A stretch of DNA of 35,660 bases from an uncultured Azonexus sp. (GCA_937983545.1 CALJZP010000017.1:1-35660); one strand, 5' to 3'. Positions 22,983-33,941 are shown, numbered from the stretch's first letter. The notes: generated by a model not told the origin, from the sequence alone. Numbers and translations: made by a program.

Positions 22983-25127
22983 ATGGGTCATTTCCAGACG
23001 CCTCTTGACGAGGCTCGATTCGGTTCGCTGGTTCATCTCGGCTATCGGGGGTGGGTCGCTACGGCCTATGCTCTGGTTGCCCTGTTGGCCGGCAGCCTGC
23101 TGTTCATCGAATTCAGGGGAGTCGACGAGCAGATGAACACACTCGCTCGCGAGCGCGGTGCCGTCCTGTTTCGTCTGGTTGAGCTGACCCGGGACTGGAA
23201 TGCCCGACATGGCGGCGTATACGTGCCAGTGACCGAAACGACGCAGCCCAACCCGTATCTGACGCATCCACGGCGCGACCAGGAAACGCTCGATGGTATG
23301 CGGCTGACCATGATCAACCCGGCCTTCATGACCCGGCAGATCGCGGAGATTGCCGAGCAGGAGGACGGCGTGCGCTTCCATCTCACCAGCCTCAAGCCGA
23401 TTCGCCCGGCCAACGTGGCCGATGACTGGGAAAGAGAGGCGTTGCAGGGTTTCGAGCGGGGCCGGGCGGAAATTCTGGATTTGGTTTTCTCCGAGCGAGG
23501 CCCGCAGCATCGCTACATGGCGCCGCTGTTGATCAAGCAGGCTTGCCTGAATTGCCATGCCGAGCAAGGGTACAAGCTTGGTGACATTCGCGGCGGGATC
23601 AGTGTGACCATGCCGGCCGGGAAAATTCTCGCCGTGCGTGAAGCGCAGCGTTTCCGTGCTGCCGCGGTCGTTGGCAGTGGCGCCTTGTGCCTCGCCTTGC
23701 TGATCCATTTCGCCATCTGGGTTTCGCGTCAGAACTTCCTGCGCTTGCAGGAAATCTCGGCCGGCCAGGAGCGACTGATCGAGGCGCGCACGGCGGATCT
23801 GTCGGCGCTCAATGCGCAATTGCTGGGCGAGGTTGCCGAACGCAAGCACAAGGAAGTTCTGATTTCCGAGAGCGAGGCGCGCTATCGCTCGGTTCTGGAG
23901 ACCAGCCAGGACGCCATCGTGATCATCGAGGCACCGTACTTCAAAATTGCCTATGCCAATGAGCAGACGGCGGTGCTGTTCGGCATGGAGCTGTCCAGGA
24001 TTCTTGGCGAGCCGCTGCTGAGCTTTGTCGCGGCGTCGGAGCGTTCGATCGTCGAGGACAATCTGGCGCGGCGTCTGCAAGGAGGGCTCGTCCCTGCCTC
24101 CTCGCGGGTTCGCTTTGCGCGACCGGACGGCAGCCGTCTGCGGGTTGGCGATGTTCATGTCGCCCGTATCGACCGGGCGAACCAGAACGGACAGTGGGTT
24201 CTCGGCATCAAGGACGTGACCGAACGTCTGGCCGATGAAAGGGCACTCCAGATATCGGCGGCGGTGATGGAAAGCGCTTCCGAGGGGATCGTGGTGACCG
24301 ACGCGGAAAATCACATCATGCAGGTCAATCCCGCCTTTACCGCGATTACCGGCTACCGGCCCGGCGAGGTGCTGGGCAAGGACCCGCGCTGTCTGGGTTC
24401 GGGCCGTCATGATCCTGATTTCTTCCAGGCATTGTGGCAACAACTCGGCAGCAAAGGCCGCTGGGAGGGGGAAGTCTGGAATCGCCGCCCGGACGGCACG
24501 GTTTACGTCGTCTGGCTGTCCATTTCCGCCATCTCCGAGGAAGGTGTCGAAAGCGGCGGGCGCCACGTGGCGACGTTCATCGACATCACGCAGCGCAAGG
24601 AAGTCGAGGAACTGCTCCGTCACCGGGCGCAGAGCGATCCATTGACCGATCTGCCCAACCGTACCGTGTTCTATGACCGCTTGCAGATGGCGCTGATGCA
24701 AGCGCGACGCTACGGCAACGAGTTCGCCTTGCTCTATATCGATCTTGACCACTTCAAGGCGGTCAACGACAGCATGGGCCACGCGGCCGGAGACGAACTC
24801 CTGATTGAAGCCGCGCGTCGAATGAGTCAGGTCGTTCGCGATTCGGACACGGTGGCTCGCCTGGGCGGCGACGAGTTTGCCGTCATTCTGCCGCAACTGC
24901 ATGGGCGGGATGAGGTGGAGGATATCGCGCGGCGGATCGTTGCCGTCCTGCGCGAGCCATTCAGCGTGTCCGGTGGAGATGCCCGGGTGTCGGCCAGTGT
25001 CGGCGCGGCGATTTATCCGGAACACGGGAGCGACCTGGAGAGCATCCGTGCCAGCGCCGATGCCGCCCTCTATGCGGCCAAGGATGCCGGTCGCAATGGC
25101 TATCGGCTGGCGACATCAGGAGAGTGA
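22983..25127 (+). CDS. Membrane diguanylate cyclase with a haem-binding DUF3365 sensor and two PAS domains
   Basis: A 714-aa protein. Membrane segments at about 22-42 and 226-246 enclose a periplasmic domain of the DUF3365/Tll0287 type containing CLNCH (Cys188, Cys191, His192), a c-type haem motif. PAS domains follow at about 290-420 and 425-545. The GGDEF domain ends the protein: the active site GGDEF is at 628-632, and the inhibitory RxxD (619-622) sits the usual five residues before it. It should make cyclic di-GMP in response to a redox, gas or ligand signal at the haem; the signal is inferred. There is no EAL domain. It is divergent from dacB with about 140 bp between. ATG 22983 lacks a clear ribosome binding site. 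Confidence 0.92.
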   Translation: MGHFQTPLDEARFGSLVHLGYRGWVATAYALVALLAGSLLFIEFRGVDEQMNTLARERGAVLFRLVELTRDWNARHGGVYVPVTETTQPNPYLTHPRRDQETLDGMRLTMINPAFMTRQIAEIAEQEDGVRFHLTSLKPIRPANVADDWEREALQGFERGRAEILDLVFSERGPQHRYMAPLLIKQACLNCHAEQGYKLGDIRGGISVTMPAGKILAVREAQRFRAAAVVGSGALCLALLIHFAIWVSRQNFLRLQEISAGQERLIEARTADLSALNAQLLGEVAERKHKEVLISESEARYRSVLETSQDAIVIIEAPYFKIAYANEQTAVLFGMELSRILGEPLLSFVAASERSIVEDNLARRLQGGLVPASSRVRFARPDGSRLRVGDVHVARIDRANQNGQWVLGIKDVTERLADERALQISAAVMESASEGIVVTDAENHIMQVNPAFTAITGYRPGEVLGKDPRCLGSGRHDPDFFQALWQQLGSKGRWEGEVWNRRPDGTVYVVWLSISAISEEGVESGGRHVATFIDITQRKEVEELLRHRAQSDPLTDLPNRTVFYDRLQMALMQARRYGNEFALLYIDLDHFKAVNDSMGHAAGDELLIEAARRMSQVVRDSDTVARLGGDEFAVILPQLHGRDEVEDIARRIVAVLREPFSVSGGDARVSASVGAAIYPEHGSDLESIRASADAALYAAKDAGRNGYRLATSGE

Positions 25128-25208
25128 CGGCTGAAAGCGCCCGGTAGGGCGCGGCGGGTACCTGCTTGGCGGGGTTAGGCGCGATCCGGTGTTTTTTCGG
25201 GACTGCTC

Positions 25209-25237
25209 TTGAAATCCTCCTGTCTCGTCCTTATTAT
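25209..25237 (+). promoter_or_regulatory. groESL promoter
   Basis: TTGAAA (25209-25214), a 17-bp spacer and TATTAT (25232-25237) form a near-consensus sigma-70 promoter that runs directly into the CIRCE element. The CTTGAAA start also resembles a sigma-32 -35 box, but a CCCCAT-type -10 is not seen. Confidence 0.75.
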
Positions 25238-25263
25238 TAGCACTCACCGGTGATGAGTGCTAA
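25237..25263. promoter_or_regulatory. CIRCE operator (HrcA binding site)
   Basis: TTAGCACTC, nine bases, GAGTGCTAA: a perfect 9-9-9 CIRCE inverted repeat at the transcription start of groESL. HrcA bound here represses the operon until heat shock occupies GroEL. The hrcA gene itself is not in the window. Confidence 0.97.
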
Positions 25264-25348
25264 TAAATGCCCGCCCGGTCCCGTGACCGTGTTAACCGCG
25301 TCCGGCCAATTTCAAGTTTGTTGCAACTCATTTTGAGGAGTCTGTTTT

Positions 25349-25639
25349 ATGAATATCCGTCCTTTGCACGACCGTGTGATCGTCAAGCGCGTTGAAGCCG
25401 AACGCACCACCGCTTCCGGCATCGTTCTGCCGGATTCCGCTGGCGAGAAGCCGGATCAGGGCGAAGTCCTGGCCGTCGGTCCGGGCAAGCGCGACGACAA
25501 CGGCAAGCAGATCGCTCTCGACGTCAAGGTCGGCGATCGCGTTCTGTTCGGCAAGTACGCCGGCCAGGCCGTCAAGGTCGATGGTCAGGAAGTCCTGGTC
25601 ATGCGTGAAGAAGACATCATGGGCGTCATCCAGGCCTAA
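25349..25639 (+). CDS. groS: Co-chaperonin GroES
   Basis: A 96-aa protein with the complete family pattern: [16 protein letters not shown], the mobile loop [23 protein letters not shown] split over 19-41, and a C-terminal [15 protein letters not shown]. It caps the GroEL cage. GAGGAG lies upstream of ATG 25349. It is followed by groEL after 44 bp under the CIRCE-controlled promoter. Confidence 0.98.
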   Translation: MNIRPLHDRVIVKRVEAERTTASGIVLPDSAGEKPDQGEVLAVGPGKRDDNGKQIALDVKVGDRVLFGKYAGQAVKVDGQEVLVMREEDIMGVIQA

Positions 25640-25683
25640 GCGGCCGGAAGACTTTCCAAACAGATCAATTCAGGAGTTAATAA

Positions 25684-27336
<1,653 letters not shown>

Positions 27337-27365
27337 TGCCTCGCTGAGCCTTTCCGCTCACTCCG

Positions 27366-27393
27366 AAAGCCCCGCCTTGTGCGGGGCTTTTTC
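27366..27393 (+). terminator. Terminator of groESL
   Basis: AAAGCCCCGC and GCGGGGCTTT pair as a 10-bp stem around CTTGT, then TTC. It sits 30 bp past groEL. Confidence 0.93.
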
Positions 27394-27550
27394 TTGTGGC
27401 GTCGATAAAATCTCGAGATGCGTCAAAGCCTTCCGGTCCTGGATTAACTTTCGGGAAACGCGTTACGCCCTGTAAGTTAGTTGTAAGACGCCACGCCTAA
27501 ATTACGCTCCGCAGCAATACCTCTATAAACAAAATCTGAGGAGCAAATCA

Positions 27551-27856
27551 ATGCAAGACGTACTTGATCGGATTACCAAAAATCCGAAGTTTCACGAGTT
27601 CATTGCCATGCGCAATCGATACTCGATCATCATGGCCATCATCAGCGCAGCCGCCTACTATGGCTTCATCCTGCTGGTCGCTTTCGACAAGGAACTGCTG
27701 GCCCAGAAGATCGGCGCCGGCGTGACCACCCTCGGCGTTCCGCTGGGCGTCGGCGTCATCGTTTTCACCATCGTCCTGACCTGGATCTACGTCCGCCGCG
27801 CCAACACCGAATTCGACGCGACCAACGAAGCCATCATCAAGGAGGCGCAGAAGTAA
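27551..27856 (+). CDS. DUF485 membrane protein partner of ActP
   Basis: A 101-aa protein with two membrane helices ([18 protein letters not shown] and [19 protein letters not shown]) after a soluble N terminus [15 protein letters not shown], the DUF485 (YjcH) pattern. It lies directly before the acetate-type symporter with one base between them, the usual yjcH-actP order. GAGGAG precedes ATG 27551. It is probably an accessory subunit or stabiliser of the transporter (inferred from the constant pairing). Confidence 0.93.
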   Translation: MQDVLDRITKNPKFHEFIAMRNRYSIIMAIISAAAYYGFILLVAFDKELLAQKIGAGVTTLGVPLGVGVIVFTIVLTWIYVRRANTEFDATNEAIIKEAQK

Positions 27857-27857
27857 T

Positions 27858-29534
27858 ATGTCCATCAAGCACATTCTCTCCGCTGTAGCCGCGCTGGCGC
27901 TTGCCGGTGGTGCCTACGCTGCCGGCGCCGATCTCGGCCAGGCTCAGAAGCAGGCAACCAACTGGACGGCCATCGTCATGTTCGGCCTGTTCGTTGGTTT
28001 CACCCTCTACATCACCAAGGTTGCTGCCGCCCGCACCAAGTCGGCTGCCGACTTCTACACCGGTGGCGGCGGCATCACAGGCTTCCAGAACGGTCTCGCG
28101 ATCGCCGGCGACTACATGTCCGCCGCGTCCTTCCTCGGTATTTCCGGTCTCGTGTTCGCCAACGGCTTCGACGGCCTGATCTTCTCGATCGGCTGGCTGG
28201 TCGGCTGGCCGGTCATCACCTTCCTGATGGCCGAGCGCCTGCGTAACCTCGGCAAGTTCACCTTCGCCGACGTGGCTTCCTATCGCTTTTCGCAGACCCC
28301 GGTTCGCGTCTTCGCCGCTTCCGCCTCTCTGGTCATCGTCGCCTTCTACATGATTGCGCAGATGGTCGGTGCCGGTCAGCTGATCAAGATCCTCTTTGGT
28401 CTCGAATATCTCTACGCCGAAATTCTCGTCGGCTGCATCATGCTGGCCTACGTGCTGTTCGGCGGCATGACCGCAACGACCTGGGTGCAGATCATCAAGG
28501 CCGTCATGCTGCTCGGCGGTGCCACCTTCATGGCTGTGGCTGTCCTGCTGCAGTTTGGTTTCTCGCCGGAAGCCCTGTTCGCCAAGGCGACCGAAGTGCA
28601 CACCAAGAAGGAAGCCATCATGGCGCCGGGCGCCCTGATCAAGGATCCGATCTCCGCCATCTCCGTCGGTATGGCCCTGATGTTCGGTACCGCCGGCCTG
28701 CCGCACATCCTGATGCGCTTCTTCACCGTGCCGAACGCCAAGGAAGCCCGCAAGTCGGTTGCCTGGGCAACCACCTGGATCGGTTACTTCTACATCCTGA
28801 CCTTCATCATCGGTTTCGGCGCCATCACCAACCTGATCCAGAATCCGGGCGACTTCTACGTCGGCGGCGAACTGGCCAAGGGCTTGAAGGGCGGCGGTAA
28901 CATGGCTGCCGTGCATCTGTCCAAGGCTGTCGGTGGTGACCTCTTCCTCGGCTTCATCTCGGCCGTGGCCTTCGCCACCATCCTGGCTGTGGTGGCTGGT
29001 CTGACCCTGTCCGGCGCTTCCGCCGTGTCGCACGACCTGTACGCTTCCGTGTTCAACAAGGGCTGCTCGTCCGAACAGGAACTGCGCGTCTCCAAGATCG
29101 CCACCCTGGCTCTGGGCGCCCTCGCCATCGTTCTCGGCATCATGTTCGAGAAGGAAAACGTTGCCTACATGGTCATGCTGGCCTTCACCATCGCCTGTTC
29201 CTCCAACTTCCCGGTCCTCTTCATGTCCGTGCTGTGGAAGAACTGCACCACCCGTGGTGCCGTGGTTGGCGGCTTCGTCGGCCTGATCCTGGCTGCCGTG
29301 CTGACGGTCGGTTCCGCCTCCGTCTGGGAAGCCGTGCTGCACAACCCGAAGGGTTCTGCCTGGTTCCCGTACAACTCCGCTGCCATCTTCTCGATGACCG
29401 CTGCCTTCTTCACCATCTGGCTGGTGTCCATCCTGGACAACTCCGAACAGGCCAAGAAGGAACGTGCCCTGTATCCGTCGCAGCAGCTGCGTTCGGAAAC
29501 CGGCCTGGGTGCTGCCGCCGCGTCGGCTCACTAA
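27858..29534 (+). CDS. actP: Cation/acetate symporter, sodium:solute symporter family
   Basis: A 558-aa membrane transporter with a cleavable-looking N terminus ([21 protein letters not shown]), as in E. coli ActP (549 aa). About 13 membrane segments follow. Family stretches seen are [33 protein letters not shown] (split over 57-90), [15 protein letters not shown] and [22 protein letters not shown]. It takes up acetate or similar short carboxylates with a cation. Codon bias is strong. It is followed by an excellent terminator. The two-component system 320 bp downstream could regulate it (inferred from position). Confidence 0.93.
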   Translation: MSIKHILSAVAALALAGGAYAAGADLGQAQKQATNWTAIVMFGLFVGFTLYITKVAAARTKSAADFYTGGGGITGFQNGLAIAGDYMSAASFLGISGLVFANGFDGLIFSIGWLVGWPVITFLMAERLRNLGKFTFADVASYRFSQTPVRVFAASASLVIVAFYMIAQMVGAGQLIKILFGLEYLYAEILVGCIMLAYVLFGGMTATTWVQIIKAVMLLGGATFMAVAVLLQFGFSPEALFAKATEVHTKKEAIMAPGALIKDPISAISVGMALMFGTAGLPHILMRFFTVPNAKEARKSVAWATTWIGYFYILTFIIGFGAITNLIQNPGDFYVGGELAKGLKGGGNMAAVHLSKAVGGDLFLGFISAVAFATILAVVAGLTLSGASAVSHDLYASVFNKGCSSEQELRVSKIATLALGALAIVLGIMFEKENVAYMVMLAFTIACSSNFPVLFMSVLWKNCTTRGAVVGGFVGLILAAVLTVGSASVWEAVLHNPKGSAWFPYNSAAIFSMTAAFFTIWLVSILDNSEQAKKERALYPSQQLRSETGLGAAAASAH

Positions 29535-29552
29535 GCGGGACGGCAATAAACC

Positions 29553-29582
29553 AAAAAGCCCGGGGTTTCCCGGGCTTTTTTT
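29553..29582 (+). terminator. Terminator after actP
   Basis: AAAAAGCCCGGG and CCCGGGCTTTTT pair around GTTT, followed by more T residues. It lies 18 bp after the actP stop. Confidence 0.95.
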
Positions 29583-29856
29583 CGTCTACGGTTTGAGTGG
29601 CATGGCGATGCCGATGGGCGTGTCGCCAAATTGCGGACGTGCCGGTACGCTGCCGAAATGGGAGGGCAGTTTCTTTGTTAGACTGTCGGGGTTTGCAGAG
29701 GAAAAAAACGGTAGGGGGTTGCCCAGTGCAGGATCGGGCGACCCCCTGAGCAGCGGTGAAACCGCATACTCCGAAGACCATAAAAGGAGAACAGCCCGGT
29801 CAGGATAGACGAGCTGCCTTACAGAAATCTTACGCCGGCAAGGGCGGCTATCGACA
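29583..29856 (+). other. Leader region of the two-component operon with strong hairpins
   Basis: GGGGGTTGCCC (29714-29724) and GGGCGACCCCC (29736-29746) form an 11-bp stem with one G-T pair and an 11-base loop. GCGGT-GAA-ACCGC follows at 29753-29765. AAAAGGAGAA at about 29781 looks like a ribosome binding site but is not followed by a start codon in a useful frame. The class of RNA is not recognised; it may be a structured leader or a small RNA. Nothing else is seen in the region. Confidence 0.4.
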
Positions 29857-30528
29857 ATGCGCATTCTTATCGCTGAAGATGACACGATTATTGCGGACGG
29901 CCTGTCTCGTTCCCTGCGCCAGGGCGGCTATGCCGTCGATTGGGCGGCCAACGGGGTCGATGCCGATACCGCTTTGGTGACGGTGTCCTATGACTTGCTG
30001 ATTCTCGATCTGGGCCTGCCCAAACTCTCCGGGCTGGAGGTGCTCAAGCGCCTGAGGTCGCGAAACTCCCAGGTGCCGGTCTTGATCCTCACGGCACTCG
30101 ACGGGACGGGCGACCGCGTCAAGGGACTCGACCTCGGGGCCGATGACTACATGGTCAAGCCATTTGAACTGGCGGAGCTGGAGGCGCGGGTCAGGGCGCT
30201 CACCCGGCGTTCCGCCGGCACCTCGCCAACCATCCAGTGCGGTGCGCTGACCTACGACCAGGTCGGGCGGGTGGCGCAGATCCAGGGTCAGGCGCTCGAC
30301 CTTTCGGCACGCGAGGTCGGCCTGTTGGAGGTCCTGCTCAGCCGGATGGGGCGTCTGGTCAGCAAGGACCAACTGGTCGACCATCTTTGCGGCTGGGGCG
30401 AGGAGGTCAGCCATAACGCGATCGAGGTCTACGTCCATCGCTTGCGCAAGAAGATCGAACCTGGTGGCGTGAAGATCGCAACCGTCCGTGGTCTGGGCTA
30501 CTGCCTTGAGCGACCGCAAGGCGAATAG
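29857..30528 (+). CDS. OmpR-family response regulator (TctD/QseB type)
   Basis: A 223-aa regulator. The receiver has the acidic pair EDD at 7-9, the phospho-acceptor Asp51 in DLLILDLGLPKLSG and the conserved Lys in VKPFELAELEARVRAL. The winged-helix output ends in VHRLRKKIEPGGVKIATVRGLGYCLE. It is expected to activate or repress genes when phosphorylated by the overlapping kinase. The kinase's sensor type suggests carboxylate sensing as in TctDE, which would fit the neighbouring symporter. Confidence 0.95.
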   Translation: MRILIAEDDTIIADGLSRSLRQGGYAVDWAANGVDADTALVTVSYDLLILDLGLPKLSGLEVLKRLRSRNSQVPVLILTALDGTGDRVKGLDLGADDYMVKPFELAELEARVRALTRRSAGTSPTIQCGALTYDQVGRVAQIQGQALDLSAREVGLLEVLLSRMGRLVSKDQLVDHLCGWGEEVSHNAIEVYVHRLRKKIEPGGVKIATVRGLGYCLERPQGE

Positions 30529-32011
30529 CCCTTCGTCGTCCACGTCGGAAACTGAGCGCTCGCTGTTTGGCGAGATTCTCGACTGGATGCTCGCCCCCCT
30601 GCTTTTTGTCTGGCCGTTGAGCATCGCGTTTACGCATTATTTCGCCAACAACGTCGCCAATTATCCGTACGACCAGGCCCTGCGCGAGCATGTTTCGGCA
30701 ATTGCGCGCCAGGTCAAGCTGGTCGGCGGCAAGGCGCAATTGTCCTTGCCGGCATCGGCGCGTGCCCTGCTGCGAGCGGACGAGACCGATAGCGTTTACT
30801 TCCGGGTCAGCACCGTGGATGGCAAGCTGCTGGCGGGCGACAAGGATTTGCCGGCCATCCTGCCCCTGCCTTCCGGCGATGCCGCACACGGGGAAATATT
30901 CCTGCGCGATGCGGATTACAAGGGACAGGATTTGCGCCTGGCTTATACCTATCTGAGCGAGCCGGGCATGCCGGGCTCGCAGTGGGTCGTGGTCGAGGTC
31001 GGCGAGACAACCGAAAAGCGCAGCCAGTTGGCCAACAAGATCGTCGCCAGCGTCATCCTGCCGCAGTTCATCATCATCCCGCTGGCCGTGATGCTGGTCT
31101 GGTTCGGTCTCTCCCGTGGCTTGCGGCCGCTCACCCGCTTGCGCAAGACGATTGACGCCCGTGAGCCGGACGATCTGTCCCCGATCGCCACGCGCCGCGT
31201 GCCGGAAGAGCTGGAGCCCCTGGTCGAGGCGTTCAACGAAATGCTGGCCCGCATGCAGCGCAACGTCGAAGCCCAGCAGCGTTTCGTCGCCGATGCCGCG
31301 CACCAGATGCGCACCCCGTTGACCGGCCTGAAGACGCAGGCCCAGTTCGCCATACGCGAGACCGATCCGGAAGCACTGCGCCACGCCCTGCGCCAGATCG
31401 CCACCGGCGTGGATCGGGCCGGCAGGCTGGTCAATCAGTTATTGACGCTGGCCAGAACGGAAGGCGGGGAACTGGCGCAACGCAAGCACGAAGTCCTGGA
31501 TCTCTCCGCCTTGATCCGTGATGTGGTGGCCGATTGGGTGATGATCGCCATCGACAAGAATATCGACCTGGGATACGAGTCACCCGGGCCTGCCATGATC
31601 ATGGGCAACCCCTTCATGCTGCGTGAGCTGGCCAAGAACCTCATCGACAACGCGCTGCGTTATACCCATGCCGGAGGCCATGTCACCTGCCGTATCGTCG
31701 CCAATCAGAGCACGGTGCTGCTTGAGGTCGAGGACGACGGCATCGGCATCAGCGAGGAGCAGGCGGAAATGGTGTTCGAGCGCTTCTACCGGGTTGACGA
31801 TGCCGGAACGGAAGGGAGCGGCCTCGGTCTGGCCATCGTCCAGGAAATCGCCATGCAGCACGATACCAAGGCCAGTCTGCGCCCGAATCCGACCGGAAAG
31901 GGCGCCATTGCACGCGTTCCGTTCGCCGTCTGGCACCCGCCGCCGGCACCGCCACCGTTGCCGGACGATTTTTCCGAACTCTATCGCCAGTCGCCGCCCA
32001 TCGGTACCTGA
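30506..32011 (+). CDS. Sensor histidine kinase with a TctE-type N-terminal domain
   Basis: A 501-aa kinase if started at TTG 30506; GTG 30488 in frame gives 507 aa. Both overlap the regulator gene, so coupling is clear while the exact start is not. The first membrane segment (MLAPLLFVWPLSIAFTHYFAN) opens a periplasmic two-component sensor domain of the TctE type (2CSK_N). The second segment is at about 181-202. The H-box is ADAAHQMRTPLTGLK with His at about 266, the N-box ELAKNLIDNALRYTHAGG and the G box GSGLGLAIVQEIA. The C-terminal tail is Pro-rich (HPPPAPPPLPDD). The ligand is unknown; carboxylates are likely for this domain type. Confidence 0.92.
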   Translation: MSDRKANSPSSSTSETERSLFGEILDWMLAPLLFVWPLSIAFTHYFANNVANYPYDQALREHVSAIARQVKLVGGKAQLSLPASARALLRADETDSVYFRVSTVDGKLLAGDKDLPAILPLPSGDAAHGEIFLRDADYKGQDLRLAYTYLSEPGMPGSQWVVVEVGETTEKRSQLANKIVASVILPQFIIIPLAVMLVWFGLSRGLRPLTRLRKTIDAREPDDLSPIATRRVPEELEPLVEAFNEMLARMQRNVEAQQRFVADAAHQMRTPLTGLKTQAQFAIRETDPEALRHALRQIATGVDRAGRLVNQLLTLARTEGGELAQRKHEVLDLSALIRDVVADWVMIAIDKNIDLGYESPGPAMIMGNPFMLRELAKNLIDNALRYTHAGGHVTCRIVANQSTVLLEVEDDGIGISEEQAEMVFERFYRVDDAGTEGSGLGLAIVQEIAMQHDTKASLRPNPTGKGAIARVPFAVWHPPPAPPPLPDDFSELYRQSPPIGT

Positions 32012-32051
32012 GCGCCGCTGCCAGGGAAATGCTGAAAAATACGCAGAAGTG

Positions 32052-32080
32052 TTGCGGAAGCGCTGTCTCCCCGCTATAAT
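32052..32080 (+). promoter_or_regulatory. tRNA-Phe promoter
   Basis: TTGCGG (32052-32057), a 17-bp spacer and a perfect TATAAT (32075-32080), followed by G+C-rich GCGCCC, the stringent-type discriminator common at stable-RNA promoters. The tRNA begins 13 bases later. Confidence 0.85.
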
Positions 32081-32092
32081 GCGCCCTCTCTT

Positions 32093-32168
32093 GGCCTGGT
32101 AGCTCAGTTGGTAGAGCAGCGGATTGAAAATCCGCGTGTCGGTGGTTCGATTCCGCCCCAGGCCACCA
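32093..32168 (+). tRNA. tRNA-Phe (anticodon GAA)
   Basis: A 76-base cloverleaf: acceptor GGCCTGG pairs with CCAGGCC, the D arm is AGCTCAGTTGGTAGAGCA, the anticodon loop TTGAAAA carries GAA in the stem CGGAT/ATCCG, and the T arm contains GGTTCGATTCC. The CCA end is encoded. A terminator follows. Confidence 0.97.
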
Positions 32169-32178
32169 AAATTCAAGC

Positions 32179-32209
32179 AAAAAGCCCGGTTCCCAAGACC
32201 GGGCTTTTT
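32179..32209 (+). terminator. Terminator of tRNA-Phe
   Basis: AAAAAGCCCGGT and ACCGGGCTTTTT pair around TCCCAAG, ten bases after the CCA end. Confidence 0.95.
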
Positions 32210-32309
32210 GCTTTTCCGCGACTGCTTCGGCACCATGCCGGGACGTGATGCATGCAACGCTACGGTAATATTGCGCGCTCATCATGTCGGCTTTCGAAAG
32301 GGTGCGAAC

Positions 32310-32765
32310 ATGGATTTGTTGCTGTGGCGCCATGCCGAGGCGGAAGAGGGCGAGGATGATCTGAAGCGTCGCCTGACCGAGCGTGGCGAAAAGCAGGCGC
32401 AGGCGATGGGAGAATGGATTCGCCAGCATCAACCGAAGGATCTGCGGATCATCGTCAGTCCAGCCGTGCGTACCCGGCAGACAGCCGAAGCCTTGAATCT
32501 GCCTTTTGAAACCATTCGCAAGATCGGACCTGAAGCCTGTGTTTCGGAATTGATTGCGGCATCCGGGTGGCCGCATGCCAAGGGCAGCGTGCTGATCGTC
32601 GGGCACCAGCCGTCGCTGGGGCGGATGGCGTCGCTCTTGCTGGCGGGCCAGGAGTCGGAGTGGAGCATCAAGAAAGGTGCGTTGTGGTGGTTGAGCAACC
32701 GCGTGCGCCGCAACGAGACGCAGACTGTCCTGCGCGCCGTGATTCCGGCGGAATTGCTGGACTAG
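32310..32765 (+). CDS. sixA: Phosphohistidine phosphatase SixA-like
   Basis: A 151-aa histidine-phosphatase-fold protein. The catalytic RHAEAE motif with His8 lies at the N terminus, IIVSPAVRTRQTAEAL follows, and the second catalytic His is in LIVGHQPSLGRMASLL. Length matches E. coli SixA (161 aa). It removes phosphate from phosphohistidine proteins. AAAGG lies upstream of ATG 32310; the frame open back to 32124 covers the tRNA and is ignored. It is followed 57 bp later by ppk2. Confidence 0.9.
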   Translation: MDLLLWRHAEAEEGEDDLKRRLTERGEKQAQAMGEWIRQHQPKDLRIIVSPAVRTRQTAEALNLPFETIRKIGPEACVSELIAASGWPHAKGSVLIVGHQPSLGRMASLLLAGQESEWSIKKGALWWLSNRVRRNETQTVLRAVIPAELLD

Positions 32766-32822
32766 ACAAGCTCCTCGCTTAGGCGTGAAATAGCTCTTTT
32801 CGCGTACGACGATGGAGAGAGC

Positions 32823-33941
32823 ATGGTTACCAGAAAAAGAGCGAATTCCCCGCAGCCTCAGCCCGTCAAGCCGCCTGCCGCGGTAGTGCCAAGAGGGCGG
32901 CGGCGTAGCGTGGCCGCCGGCGATGTGCCGCCGGTACTGACCACCCAGGCAATTGAAGGCTTTACCGTGCATGCCTCGGTCGACTCCGCTCAGGGATCGA
33001 AACTGGGCGCCTTGCGCGATGTCGTCGCCGGCATGCCGGTCGAGGAGTCGGTCGCGCTGCTGAAGGGCGTTCTCAAGCAGCAGCGGATGGCCGCCGGTCA
33101 GGCAGCGCCCAACCCCGATGACGAACTGATGGCGGATTGGCGTGAGGGTGGCTATCCCTACAAGAACCTGATGCAGCGTCGCAACTACGAGCAGCAGAAA
33201 TATCGGCTGCAGGTCGAGTTGCTGAAGCTGCAGGCATGGGTCAAGGAAACCGGCGCCAAGGTCGTCATCCTGTTCGAAGGGCGGGATGCGGCGGGCAAGG
33301 GAGGAACCATCAAGCGCTTCATGGAGCACCTCAATCCCCGCGGTGCACGCGTCGTCGCACTGGAAAAGCCGAGCGAGATCGAACGCGGGCAGTGGTATTT
33401 CCAGCGTTACGTTCAGCACCTGCCGACCAATGGCGAAATCGTGCTGTTCGACCGTTCCTGGTACAACCGCGCCGGTGTCGAGCGGGTCATGGGTTTCTGT
33501 ACCGATCACGAATACGCCGAGTTCGTCCGTCAGGCTCCGGAGTTCGAACGCATGCTGGTGCGCAACGGCACGCATGTGATCAAGTTCTGGTTCTCGGTCA
33601 GCCGTGAGGAGCAGCGCCGCCGTTTCCGCGAGCGCAAGGTGCACCCGCTCAAGCAGTGGAAGCTGTCGCCGATCGACATGGCGTCGCTGGACAAGTGGGA
33701 CGATTACACCAAGGCCAAGGAAGCGATGTTCTTCCACACCGATACCGCCGATGCGCCGTGGACGGTGATCAAGTCGAACTGCAAGAAGCGGGCGCGCCTC
33801 AATGCCATGCGCTACATCCTGCACAAGCTGCCGTACGCCAACAAGGACACCCAGCGTATCGGCAATCTCGATCCGCTCATCGTCGGTCGCGCCAACGTGG
33901 TCTATGAGCGTGGCGAGCACCAGGGGGTGCCGATTCTCTGA
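32823..33941 (+). CDS. ppk2: Polyphosphate kinase 2
   Basis: A 372-aa enzyme that transfers phosphate between polyphosphate and nucleotides. A basic, Pro-rich N-terminal extension of about 100 residues precedes the kinase fold. Walker A is EGRDAAGKGGT (152-162), the lid has EIERGQWYFQRYVQHLP, and Walker B is VLFDRSWYNRAGVERVMGF. WKLSPIDMASLDKWDDYTKAK is the class I PPK2 signature. Class I enzymes mostly make GTP or ATP from polyphosphate (family knowledge). Polyphosphate handling suits the Rhodocyclales. GGAGAG precedes ATG 32823. Confidence 0.95.
   Translation: MVTRKRANSPQPQPVKPPAAVVPRGRRRSVAAGDVPPVLTTQAIEGFTVHASVDSAQGSKLGALRDVVAGMPVEESVALLKGVLKQQRMAAGQAAPNPDDELMADWREGGYPYKNLMQRRNYEQQKYRLQVELLKLQAWVKETGAKVVILFEGRDAAGKGGTIKRFMEHLNPRGARVVALEKPSEIERGQWYFQRYVQHLPTNGEIVLFDRSWYNRAGVERVMGFCTDHEYAEFVRQAPEFERMLVRNGTHVIKFWFSVSREEQRRRFRERKVHPLKQWKLSPIDMASLDKWDDYTKAKEAMFFHTDTADAPWTVIKSNCKKRARLNAMRYILHKLPYANKDTQRIGNLDPLIVGRANVVYERGEHQGVPIL

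Noticed and set aside
22953..25025. Minus-strand frame of 690 aa
   Set aside because: Antisense shadow of the diguanylate cyclase gene; no domain, composition rich in His/Gln/Arg typical of shadows.
27837..29546. Minus-strand frame of 569 aa
   Set aside because: Antisense shadow of actP, with a Gly/His/Asp-rich low-complexity look.
31749..33920. Minus-strand frame of 723 aa
   Set aside because: It crosses the tRNA, sixA and ppk2 on the opposite strand and contains no domain.
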